In this document: one piece after another, positions 46,967 to 54,517 of the stretch
How the letters are laid out: each line of letters begins with the position of its first letter
Position numbering within the stretch: the stretch's first letter is position 1
Source of the DNA: JAGXQV01 sp964527565
GTDB lineage: Bacteria; Pseudomonadota; Gammaproteobacteria; Burkholderiales; Sulfuricellaceae
NCBI GenBank assembly: GCA_964527565.1
Contig: CAZGOY010000011.1
Coordinates: forward strand, 21,287-85,286
Length of the DNA stretch: 64,000 nucleotides
Direction of reading: 5' to 3'
The notes under the pieces: generated by a model
What the model was told of the DNA's origin: nothing
What the model saw: only the letters and a program-made list of their open reading frames with translations
The model's database searches: none
Program-made: the position numbers and the translations under genes

Positions 46967-47193
46967 AGCCACCCCTTGATTTTCAGCTTCACCTTGCCGA
47001 TGCCGTGCGCTTCGTACCAATGAATCTCAGCTTCGACGAGGCTGCCATCCGAGAGCCGTATTTGCGCAACCCCCTTCTTTTTGCGCCAGTTCCCGAGTCC
47101 ATGCTGCTGTCGCAACAGGGCCAGATCGCGAATGCCGTTACCCTGGGCGATGACTTCGACGTGGGTGATTTCTCCGACAATCTCAAGTTCCAT
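46963..47193 (-). CDS. Small protein of unknown function, upstream member of a pair
   Basis: 76 residues. AGAGGC lies just before the ATG. Sequence includes VEVIAQGNGIRDLALLRQQH, WRKKKGVAQIRLSDGSLVEA and EIHWYEAHGIGKVKLKIKG, resembling small conserved proteins often found beside putative toxin partners. Translationally coupled to the 74-residue gene. Together they sit where gspF would be expected after gspE of T2SS locus 2. Confidence 0.62.
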   Translation of the reverse strand: MELEIVGEITHVEVIAQGNGIRDLALLRQQHGLGNWRKKKGVAQIRLSDGSLVEAEIHWYEAHGIGKVKLKIKGWL

Positions 47194-47315
47194 TCGCCTC
47201 TCTTAAATTTACTACCAGACCCAATATTCTAACCTGGAGGTTTCATAAATTCGCGTGATGATCGCACAGGATTTTGTTTCACAGGCGGGTTTTCGAAAGG
47301 GCTGCGTAGCTATCA

Positions 47316-48788
47316 TCATTCGCGCGTCACGCGCACCACTTCTTCCATGCTGGTGACACCCGCCGCAGCCAGGCGCAGGCCGTCGTCGCGCAGGGTGCGC
47401 AGGCCGTGCGCCAGCACCTGCTCGCGCAACACCTGTTCCGAAGCGCGGTCGTGGATCAGGCGGCGCTGCTCGTTATCCACCGAAAGCAGTTCGTAAATGC
47501 CGGTGCGTCCGCGATAGCCGGTGTGATTGCATGCCGGACAGCCCTGCGCGGCGTAATAGGTGCCGCTGGCCGGCGTGAAGCCCAGGGCGGCCAGTTGCGC
47601 CGCATCGGTGGCCGACGGCTGGCGGCATTCCGGGCACAGGCAGCGCACCAGGCGTTGCGCACCCACACCGATCAGGCTGGAGGCGAGCAGGAAAGGTTCC
47701 ACGCCCATGTCGACCAGGCGCGTCACGGCGCTCACCGCGTCGTTGGTGTGCAGCGTGGCGAACACCAGGTGGCCGGTGAGGCTGGCCTGCACAGCGATCT
47801 GCGCGGTTTCCAGGTCGCGGATTTCGCCGATCATCACCACGTCCGGGTCCTGGCGCAGGATGGTGCGCAGGGCGCGCGCGAAGCTCATTTCGATGCGCGC
47901 GTTGATCTGCGTCTGGCTGATGCCGTCGAGATCGTATTCGATAGGATCTTCCACCGTCATGATATTGAGCGCCCCGGCGTCCAGGCGCGATAGGGCGGCA
48001 TACAGCGTGGTGGTCTTGCCCGAACCGGTGGGGCCGGTCACCAGGATCATGCCGTGCGGTTCGCGGATCAGCCGGTCCATGTGCGCCAGCGTGGCGCCAT
48101 CCATGCCCAGGCGCGACAGGTCGAGCCGCCCGGCCTGCTTGTCGAGCAGGCGCAGCACCACGCGCTCGCCATGCACGGTGGGGATGGTGGAGACGCGCAC
48201 GTCCACCGGCTTGCCCGCCAGACGCAGGGTAATGCGCCCATCCTGCGGCAGGCGTTTTTCGGCGATGTCGAGCTGCGCCATGATCTTCACGCGCGAAATG
48301 ATGGCGGCATGCAGGGCGCGCGCCGGCTCGATCAGATCGCGCAGCACGCCGTCGATGCGCAGGCGCACCACTGAGCGCGTTTCAAAGGGTTCGATGTGGA
48401 TGTCCGAGGCGTTTTCGCGCAGCGCCTGGGTAAACAGCGCGTTGATCAGGCGGATCACCGGCGCGTCGTCCTGGCTTTCCAGCAGGTCTTCGACCTTGGG
48501 CAATTCCTGCAACAGGCGCGAAAGGTCGAGATCCTGCGCGATGTCGTCGGCCAGCGCCGCCGCCCCGGAACCGGCGGCGTTGTAGAGCGCGCTCAGCAGT
48601 TCGTCGAACGCGGCGGCGGCGAGGCGCCGCGCGCGTAGCGGCACGCCCAGCACGCGGCGCGCTTCGCTCAGGCAACCCGCCTGGGCACCCTGGCGCAGGA
48701 CCACTTCGGCGCCGTGTTCGTCCAGCGCGGTGACGGCAATGCCGTTGTCGCGGGCGAAGGCGTAGGAAAGCGCGCCGGAGGAGGTCAT
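47316..48788 (-). CDS. gspE: T2SS ATPase GspE (locus 2)
   Basis: 490 residues. Walker A GPTGSGKTTTLYAALSRL, Walker B DVVMIGEIRDLETAQ, and the C-terminal Cys module CPECRQ and CPACNHTGYRGRTGIYEL. N-terminal part shorter than in locus 1. ATG overlaps gspD stop (ATGA). No gspF follows; the next genes downstream are the small pair and yhbY. Confidence 0.96.
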   Translation of the reverse strand: MTSSGALSYAFARDNGIAVTALDEHGAEVVLRQGAQAGCLSEARRVLGVPLRARRLAAAAFDELLSALYNAAGSGAAALADDIAQDLDLSRLLQELPKVEDLLESQDDAPVIRLINALFTQALRENASDIHIEPFETRSVVRLRIDGVLRDLIEPARALHAAIISRVKIMAQLDIAEKRLPQDGRITLRLAGKPVDVRVSTIPTVHGERVVLRLLDKQAGRLDLSRLGMDGATLAHMDRLIREPHGMILVTGPTGSGKTTTLYAALSRLDAGALNIMTVEDPIEYDLDGISQTQINARIEMSFARALRTILRQDPDVVMIGEIRDLETAQIAVQASLTGHLVFATLHTNDAVSAVTRLVDMGVEPFLLASSLIGVGAQRLVRCLCPECRQPSATDAAQLAALGFTPASGTYYAAQGCPACNHTGYRGRTGIYELLSVDNEQRRLIHDRASEQVLREQVLAHGLRTLRDDGLRLAAAGVTSMEEVVRVTRE

Positions 48789-50962
48789 CGCAGCACGGCG
48801 GCGGCTTCGCTCGCGCTGGCTGGCGCCGCAAGGTCTCTGGGCGGCAGGCCGGGAACCGTGACATCCGGCAGCAAGGTGCCGGGCGCCGGTTTGGCCCTGC
48901 CCTGCTCGCCGAGGATGTAGTCGTAGCGCTCGCTGCTCAAGGCGCTGGCGTTGTGTGCGTCGCGCAGCACCGTGGGGCGCAGGAACACCATCAGGTTGGT
49001 TTTGTTGCGCGCGCGCGTGTTGTAGCTGAACAGTCCGCCGATCAGCGGAAGGTCGCCGAGCAACGGCACCTTGCCGACGCCGTCGCTTAACGAATCCTGG
49101 ATCAGCCCGCCGAGCACTACGATCTGCCCGTCGTCGACCAGCACGGTGGATTCGATGGAACGCTTGTTGGTGATGACGCCGGCCGCGTTGGTGCTGTCCT
49201 GCACGCTGGAAACTTCCTGGAAAATTTTCAGGCGCACCGTGCCGCCGTCGGAAATCTGCGGCTTGACGCGCAGGGTGACGCCGACGTCGCGCCGTTCCAC
49301 GGTCTGGAACGGCGTGGGCGTGGTGGCCGCACCCGACACCGCGTACTGGCCGGTGATGAAGGGCACGTTCTTGCCGATGACGATTTTCGCTTCCTCGTTG
49401 TCCAGGGTCAGCAGGGTTGGCGTGGAGAGGATGTTAGCGTTGTTGTCGGACTCCAGCGCGCGCACCAGCAGGCCGAGATTGAGCACCTGCCCGGAAATGC
49501 CGGGGATCGACACCACGCCCTTGACCACCCCGATGTTCAAACCCTGCCCAGCCAGCGCCGGGTTTTGCGAGGCGCTGATGATGTTCTGGCTGGGGGTGCC
49601 GAAATTGGTGCCGCCGAAGGCTTGCGAAGAAGTCTTGGCCGCGCCGCTCAGGTCCTGCCACTGGATGCCGAATTCCGCGGCCTTGTCGGCGGTGATTTCG
49701 GCGATCAGCGCCTCGACGTAGACCTGGGTGCGGCGCACGTCGAGCTTTTCCACCACCGCGCGCAGGTTATTGTAGATGGCGTCGGGCGCGGTGATGATGA
49801 TCGAATTGGTGGGGGCGTCCGCCTGGATGATGCCGGAAGTGACCGCGCTCTGGGAGGCGCCTGCGAAAGTGTTGGACGGGTTTGCCGTATTGGCCGCCGG
49901 CGTGGAGCGCGGCTGCCCGGCAACGCCGCCTTCACCCTGGTAGATAGCGCGCAGGGTCTCCGCCAGCTTTACCGCTTCGGCGTTTTTCAGATAAACCACG
50001 TGGATGTTGCCGCCGACGCTGGTGGGCGTATCCAGTTGCGCGGCAAGCTGGCGCAGGCGCGACAGGCGCGCGGGGTCGGCAGCGCGCGCCAGCAGGCTGT
50101 TGGAGCGCGCGTCCGGCACCACCATGATGCGCTGGGAAGGATCCGCGGGGAGCGCCGCGCCCGCCGCCGTTTCCGTGAACAGGCGGTTGAGCGTTTGCGC
50201 CACGTCCAGCGCCGAAGCGTATTGCAGGGGGATGATGACCGGCTCGTCGCTACCCGGCTGGTCGATGGCGGCGATGATCTTCTCGATGCGTTGCAGGTTG
50301 CCCGCGTAATCGGTGACCACCAGGGCGTTGCCGCTCTGGCTGGCGTTGATCGGGTTGCTGGGGCTGACCAGCGGGCGCAGCACCGGCACCAGTTGCGTGG
50401 CCGATTCGTGTTTCAGGACGAACACCTGCGTCTGAATCTGGTCGCTGCCCGCGCGCGCCCTGCCGTCGCCGGCCAGGGTCGGCGTCTGGTGCAGGCGGGC
50501 GTCGCTTTCGGGGACGATCTTGATGATGCCGCGCTCGCCCACCGCCGTATAACCGTGCAGGCGCAAGGCCGACAGGAACACGTCGTAAACCAGCGCGCGC
50601 GACATCGGCTTGGCCGAGACGATATTCACCGCGCCCTTGACGCGCGGGTCGAGCAGGAAATTCTTGCCGGTGATTTCTCCCACCGCCTTGACCACTCCTT
50701 CAATGTCGGCATTGACGAAATTCAGCGTGACCGTGTCCGGGGTGGCGGCGCGCTCCGCCTCGGCGGCATGCGCAAAGACGGCGGAGAAGGAAAGCAGCAG
50801 GGCCAGACAGTAATTGATAAAACAGTTTCTTAGCCAGAATGTTTCGCGAAAACGCGGCGTTGCCGGTGGGAGGGGGCTTGCCCCCGAGCTTTTCCGTTCG
50901 GTAGGTGAAAAGTCAAAATCTCGCGGCCAAGGCCGCTCCCACAGGGTTTGAAGGCGCATCAT
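48785..50962 (-). CDS. gspD: Type II secretion secretin GspD (locus 2)
   Basis: 725 residues from the first of two ATGs, 16 bases after gspC stop. N0-N3 domains begin at TVTLNFVNADIEGVVKAVGE; the secretin core has NVPFITGQYAV and VPLLGDLPLIGGLFSY. Between the ATG and the signal core (NYCLALLLSFSAVFAHA/AE) lies a REP-like inverted repeat, read as LWERPWPRDFDFSPTERKSS, in the opposite orientation from that in locus 1. No in-frame standard start codon lies after the repeat. The longer open frame upstream overlaps gspC and is not used. Confidence 0.92.
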   Translation of the reverse strand: MMRLQTLWERPWPRDFDFSPTERKSSGASPLPPATPRFRETFWLRNCFINYCLALLLSFSAVFAHAAEAERAATPDTVTLNFVNADIEGVVKAVGEITGKNFLLDPRVKGAVNIVSAKPMSRALVYDVFLSALRLHGYTAVGERGIIKIVPESDARLHQTPTLAGDGRARAGSDQIQTQVFVLKHESATQLVPVLRPLVSPSNPINASQSGNALVVTDYAGNLQRIEKIIAAIDQPGSDEPVIIPLQYASALDVAQTLNRLFTETAAGAALPADPSQRIMVVPDARSNSLLARAADPARLSRLRQLAAQLDTPTSVGGNIHVVYLKNAEAVKLAETLRAIYQGEGGVAGQPRSTPAANTANPSNTFAGASQSAVTSGIIQADAPTNSIIITAPDAIYNNLRAVVEKLDVRRTQVYVEALIAEITADKAAEFGIQWQDLSGAAKTSSQAFGGTNFGTPSQNIISASQNPALAGQGLNIGVVKGVVSIPGISGQVLNLGLLVRALESDNNANILSTPTLLTLDNEEAKIVIGKNVPFITGQYAVSGAATTPTPFQTVERRDVGVTLRVKPQISDGGTVRLKIFQEVSSVQDSTNAAGVITNKRSIESTVLVDDGQIVVLGGLIQDSLSDGVGKVPLLGDLPLIGGLFSYNTRARNKTNLMVFLRPTVLRDAHNASALSSERYDYILGEQGRAKPAPGTLLPDVTVPGLPPRDLAAPASASEAAAVLR
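50866..50942 (+). repeat. REP-like inverted repeat (copy 3) inside gspD of locus 2
   Basis: Left arm GTGGGAGGGGGCTTGCCCCC plus GAG (50866-50888) and right arm CTCGCGGCCAAGGCCGCTCC plus CAC (50920-50942), with a 31-base loop. The right arm is identical to arms in copies 1 and 2; the left arm has changed GCGGCCTTGGCCGC to GGGGGCTTGCCCCC, keeping its own palindrome (a compensated change). Inside the secretin coding region. Confidence 0.87.
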
Positions 50963-50978
50963 CGGTAATTCCGTTCGA

Positions 50979-51431
50979 TCATTTAGGTTCGTCTTTTCGC
51001 AAGGCCAGGATTTCGCGCCCGCCCGCCCGCTCCAGCACGACATGGCCGGGTTTCACGGCGGCCAGGCGCACGCCGGGGCGGATGGCATCCCCTTCACGCA
51101 CCACCCGCGTGCCGTCCGTGCCGCTTTGCACGATGGCGTGGCCGGGGCGCCCCCTGGCAGCGGCCACCACGCCGAGCAGCTTGATGGTGCCAGCCACGCT
51201 TTCTCCCCTATCCTGCGTGCGCGGCGCGGCGCCGAACAAACCGGCCGCTGCCGCCAGACTGGCGGCGGGGGCGGCGACCGGCTGGGCGCGCGGCACGGGG
51301 CGCGGCGTCAGCCACACCCAGGTCCAATGCGACAGCACCGCGCCCAGCAACACCAGCGCGGCGAAAGTCAGCAGGGGTACGGCGTATTTTTGCACCGGGT
51401 GGTCGATTCCAGGATTGTCGTGGGGCTTCAT
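50979..51431 (-). CDS. gspC: GspC-like T2SS bridging protein (locus 2)
   Basis: 150 residues, short for GspC. One membrane helix (YAVPLLTFAALVLLGAVLSH), Ala-rich linker, then the homology region (AGTIKLLGVVAAARGRPGHAI, VREGDAIRPGVRLAAVK). No PDZ domain. 81 bases separate it from divergent gspG. It sits 16 bases before gspD, the usual order. Confidence 0.82.
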   Translation of the reverse strand: MKPHDNPGIDHPVQKYAVPLLTFAALVLLGAVLSHWTWVWLTPRPVPRAQPVAAPAASLAAAAGLFGAAPRTQDRGESVAGTIKLLGVVAAARGRPGHAIVQSGTDGTRVVREGDAIRPGVRLAAVKPGHVVLERAGGREILALRKDEPK

Positions 51432-51524
51432 GCAGGCCGGGGCGCCGGCCTCTCCTGAGGCAGGGTGTTATACTACTACGAAACACCGTAAAAGTTCGGA
51501 AACCGCCGGGAAATGGAGTGCAAC

Positions 51525-51965
51525 GTGCGCAACGCAAAGCAGAGAAAACCGTCACGCGGCTTTACCTTGCTGGAAGTGATGGTGGTGGTGGTCATCCTCG
51601 GCATCCTCGCCGTGCTGGTGGCGCCGAAAATCATCAGCCGTCCCGACGAAGCGCGCGCCGTCGCGGCCAAACAGGATGTCGCCAGCCTGATGCAGGCGCT
51701 GAAGCTCTACCGTCTCGACAACCAGCGTTACCCCGCCACGGAACAGGGCCTGCAAGCGCTGGTGGTCAAACCCGCCACTTCCCCGCTGCCGCAAAACTGG
51801 AAAAGCGGCGGCTATATCGAACGCCTGCCCAAGGACCCCTGGGGCAGTCCCTACCAGTACCTCAACCCCGGCCTGCGCGGTGAAATCGACGTCTTCAGCC
51901 TGGGTGCGGACGGCGCCCCCGGCGGCGAAGGCAACGACGCCGACATTGGCAACTGGAACCTCTAG
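51525..51965 (+). CDS. gspG: Major pseudopilin GspG (locus 2)
   Basis: 146 residues from GTG with GGAG 6 bases upstream; an ATG at 51513 would give a slightly longer leader. Cleavage SRG/FTLLEVMVVVVILG, and the calcium-site C-terminus DVFSLGADGAPGGEGNDADI as in functional GspG. First gene of the plus-strand arm of locus 2. In the normal order gspH would follow directly, but the mod gene starts 36 bases downstream. Confidence 0.93.
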   Translation: MRNAKQRKPSRGFTLLEVMVVVVILGILAVLVAPKIISRPDEARAVAAKQDVASLMQALKLYRLDNQRYPATEQGLQALVVKPATSPLPQNWKSGGYIERLPKDPWGSPYQYLNPGLRGEIDVFSLGADGAPGGEGNDADIGNWNL

Positions 51966-52001
51966 TGCGGCGCAACTTGCCGAGAAGACACAGGAAAGAA
52001 C

Positions 52002-53906
52002 ATGAGCGACCCGAAAAACGATACCAACCTGGCCGCATCACCCAACCCTGCCATTGACCGCCGCGCACAACTGGCCGCGCTGATTCCCGAGGCTTTTTCC
52101 GAAGGCAATCTCGACTTGGCCGCCCTCAAACGGGCGCTGGGCGAAGCCGCCGTCATCGAAGGCGGCGAACGCTATGCGCTGACCTGGGCAGGCAAGAACG
52201 CCGCCTACAAGGTGCTGCAAACGCCTTCCACCGCCACGCTACGGCCCGAGCGCGACAAATCGGTGAATTTCGACGAGGCGCAGCACGTGTTCATTGAAGG
52301 CGAGAACCTGGAAGTGCTCAAGGTGTTGCAGAAGGCTTATTTCGGCAAGGTCAAGCTGATCTACATTGACCCGCCCTACAACACCGGCTCGGACAGCTTC
52401 ATCTACCCCGACCGCTTTCAGGAGAGCAAGGAAGACTACCTCAAGCGCATCAACGACCTGACCGACGTCGGTACGCTGATGCGCGAAGGCTTCTTCCGCA
52501 AGAACAGCAAGGAGAACGGCCACTACCACAGTAATTGGCTTTCGATGATGCTGCCGCGCTTGTATATCGCGCGGAATCTCTTGCGTGAGGATGGGGTGAT
52601 TTTCGTTTCGTGCGACGACAACGAGGTGCATAACCTACGGTGTTTGATGAATGAGGTATTTGGGGAAGAAAACAGGATCGAATGTTTCGTTTGGAAAAAG
52701 AGCTACGGCGGTGGTGCGAAAGAGAAATACGCCGTGACACAGCATGAATATGTGCTGCTATATGCCCGTAGTCTTGAGCATATTTCTGCGCTCTGGCTAC
52801 CGCCAGACAGTGAGGCAGTTCAGAAATACTACAAATACCAAGATGAAAAAATCGAAACACGCGGCCCTTACCGGGTCAAGCCGCTGGAAGCAACCAAGAG
52901 CATGGATGAGCGCGAGAATCTCATCTATCCGATTCCTGGCCCGGATGGCAGGGACATTCTGCCGAAGAGACAGTGGTGGTGGAGCAAAGGAAGGGCATAT
53001 AAATCACTTGAAGACAACGAATTAGTATTTCTGAAATCTGACGAAGGCTATTCTGTTTCTTATAAACAGTACCTTTTCGACGGCGAAGGCAATCAGCGAG
53101 GGGCAAAACCATTTTCTGTGATTGATGGTATATACACGCAACGCGGCACTTCTGATCTTGCCGACTTATTTGGAGGAAAGGTGGTTCTGCAATTTCCGAA
53201 ACCAGTGGATCTGCTCAAAAAATTTATCCTCACGGGCGACGATGAAACACGGAATGGTATTTACCTAGACTTCTTTGCTGGTTCGGGAACCACCGCCCAA
53301 GCTATTCTTGAGCTAAACGTCGAGGACAACAGCGCAAGGCAGTTTGTATGCGTCCAGATACCAGAGCCATGCGATGGCGACTCGGAAGGTGCAAAGGCTG
53401 GCTTCAAGACAATTGCAGAAATTACCAGAAGACGGATTGCCGCGACTATAGAAAGACTAGAGAAAACAGCCGACCTAGCTTCACCCGCGCCTGCGAACCT
53501 TGGCTTCAAGTCCTTCCTTCTCGCCCCCTCCAACTTCAAACAATGGCGCGGCGACGGCATCGACACGCCTGAGCAACTGGCCGAGCAGATTCAGCTGTTC
53601 GCCAAATCCGAAAAGGAAGGCGCTGCCGTCGAAGACATGCTCTACGAGTTGCTGCTGAAATTCGGCCAGGAACTGACCACACCCATAGAACCGCTGGAGG
53701 TGGTGGGCGGCAAGGTCTTCGCCATCCACGAGCGCAAGATGCTCTTCGTGCTGGAATCCTTCGCCGAGGCCATGATAGCGCCGCTGGTGGACATGAAGCC
53801 GCGCGAGATCATCGCCATTGACGGCGTGTTCAACGACTCGGACATGCTCAAGACCAATCTGGATTTGCAGTGCCGCGATGCGGGCATCAAGTTCACTTGC
53901 CTGTAG
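52002..53906 (+). CDS. mod: Type III restriction-modification DNA methyltransferase (Mod)
   Basis: 634 residues. Beta-class amino-methyltransferase: DPPYNTGSD (123-131) precedes the SAM motif DFFAGSGTT (about 422-430). Residues about 205-490 between and around them, the target-recognition region, are markedly AT-richer at DNA level (about 37 percent GC in one 60-base line against about 57 percent near the 3' end), showing mosaic origin. AGGAAAG lies about 6 bases before ATG. Adds N6-methyladenine-type marks, working with Res. Inserted between gspG and gspH. Confidence 0.95.
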   Translation: MSDPKNDTNLAASPNPAIDRRAQLAALIPEAFSEGNLDLAALKRALGEAAVIEGGERYALTWAGKNAAYKVLQTPSTATLRPERDKSVNFDEAQHVFIEGENLEVLKVLQKAYFGKVKLIYIDPPYNTGSDSFIYPDRFQESKEDYLKRINDLTDVGTLMREGFFRKNSKENGHYHSNWLSMMLPRLYIARNLLREDGVIFVSCDDNEVHNLRCLMNEVFGEENRIECFVWKKSYGGGAKEKYAVTQHEYVLLYARSLEHISALWLPPDSEAVQKYYKYQDEKIETRGPYRVKPLEATKSMDERENLIYPIPGPDGRDILPKRQWWWSKGRAYKSLEDNELVFLKSDEGYSVSYKQYLFDGEGNQRGAKPFSVIDGIYTQRGTSDLADLFGGKVVLQFPKPVDLLKKFILTGDDETRNGIYLDFFAGSGTTAQAILELNVEDNSARQFVCVQIPEPCDGDSEGAKAGFKTIAEITRRRIAATIERLEKTADLASPAPANLGFKSFLLAPSNFKQWRGDGIDTPEQLAEQIQLFAKSEKEGAAVEDMLYELLLKFGQELTTPIEPLEVVGGKVFAIHERKMLFVLESFAEAMIAPLVDMKPREIIAIDGVFNDSDMLKTNLDLQCRDAGIKFTCL

Positions 53907-53917
53907 AGGAGTCCGTC

Positions 53918-54178
53918 ATGCCCGAAATTTCCCGCTTTCTCGGTATCCTTATCCTGATGCACTTCCGGGAGCACAATCCGCCGCATTTCCATGTCGAATA
54001 CAACGAGTTCAAGGCTTCGCTCACGATAGAGCCGCTGGCGTTGACCGAAGGCAAGCTGCCGCCGCGCGTGCTCAGCCTGGTGGTCGAATGGGCGAGCGAG
54101 CACCAGGCGGAATTGCTGGGAAACTGGGATGCCCTGCGCACGACAGGCCAGTTTCATCGGATTGCCCCGCTGGTCTGA
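53918..54178 (+). CDS. DUF4160-like small protein
   Basis: 86 residues. MPEISRFLGILILMHFREHN then PPHFHVEYNEFKASLTIEP: the conserved F-x-E-H-x-P-P-H-F-H pattern of DUF4160. GAGGAG lies about 6 bases before ATG. Such proteins are commonly paired with DUF2442, as here, and the pair resembles a toxin-antitoxin unit, though function is unproven. Confidence 0.82.
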   Translation: MPEISRFLGILILMHFREHNPPHFHVEYNEFKASLTIEPLALTEGKLPPRVLSLVVEWASEHQAELLGNWDALRTTGQFHRIAPLV

Positions 54179-54202
54179 ACCACGTTAATAGGAGCCAAAA
54201 CC

Positions 54203-54517
54203 ATGTTGCTGGAAATCACCGATGCCGAATATTTGAGCGCTTATCGCGTGCGCATGACATTCAACGATGGGCGTGTCGGCGTGGCAGATTTGCATGCGCT
54301 AATCAACGCAAATCCGAAGTCGATTTTCGCCGCTTTCGCGAACGAGGCTTTTGTCCGGCAGTTTGGCATGGCGCATGGCACCTTGTGTTGGCCGGGCGAG
54401 CGGGATGTGGCGGCAGAATACCTGTATTTCCTCGCCTTTCGAGATGATCCGGTGCTTCAGGCGCTGTTCCGTCAGTGGGGCTATCTGGACGAATCCACGG
54501 ATGCGTTGGCCGCATGA
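54203..54517 (+). CDS. DUF2442-like small protein
   Basis: 104 residues. LLEITDAEYLSAYRVRMTFN and DGRVGVADLHALI match DUF2442. Stop overlaps the res start (ATGA), so it is coupled to the restriction subunit. Preceded 24 bases by the DUF4160 gene; the pair sits inside the mod-res operon. Confidence 0.82.
   Translation: MLLEITDAEYLSAYRVRMTFNDGRVGVADLHALINANPKSIFAAFANEAFVRQFGMAHGTLCWPGERDVAAEYLYFLAFRDDPVLQALFRQWGYLDESTDALAA

Noticed and set aside
51446..51474. Possible -10 TATACT (51469-51474) upstream of gspG of locus 2
   Set aside because: No acceptable -35 hexamer lies 16-18 bases upstream; left out as a feature.
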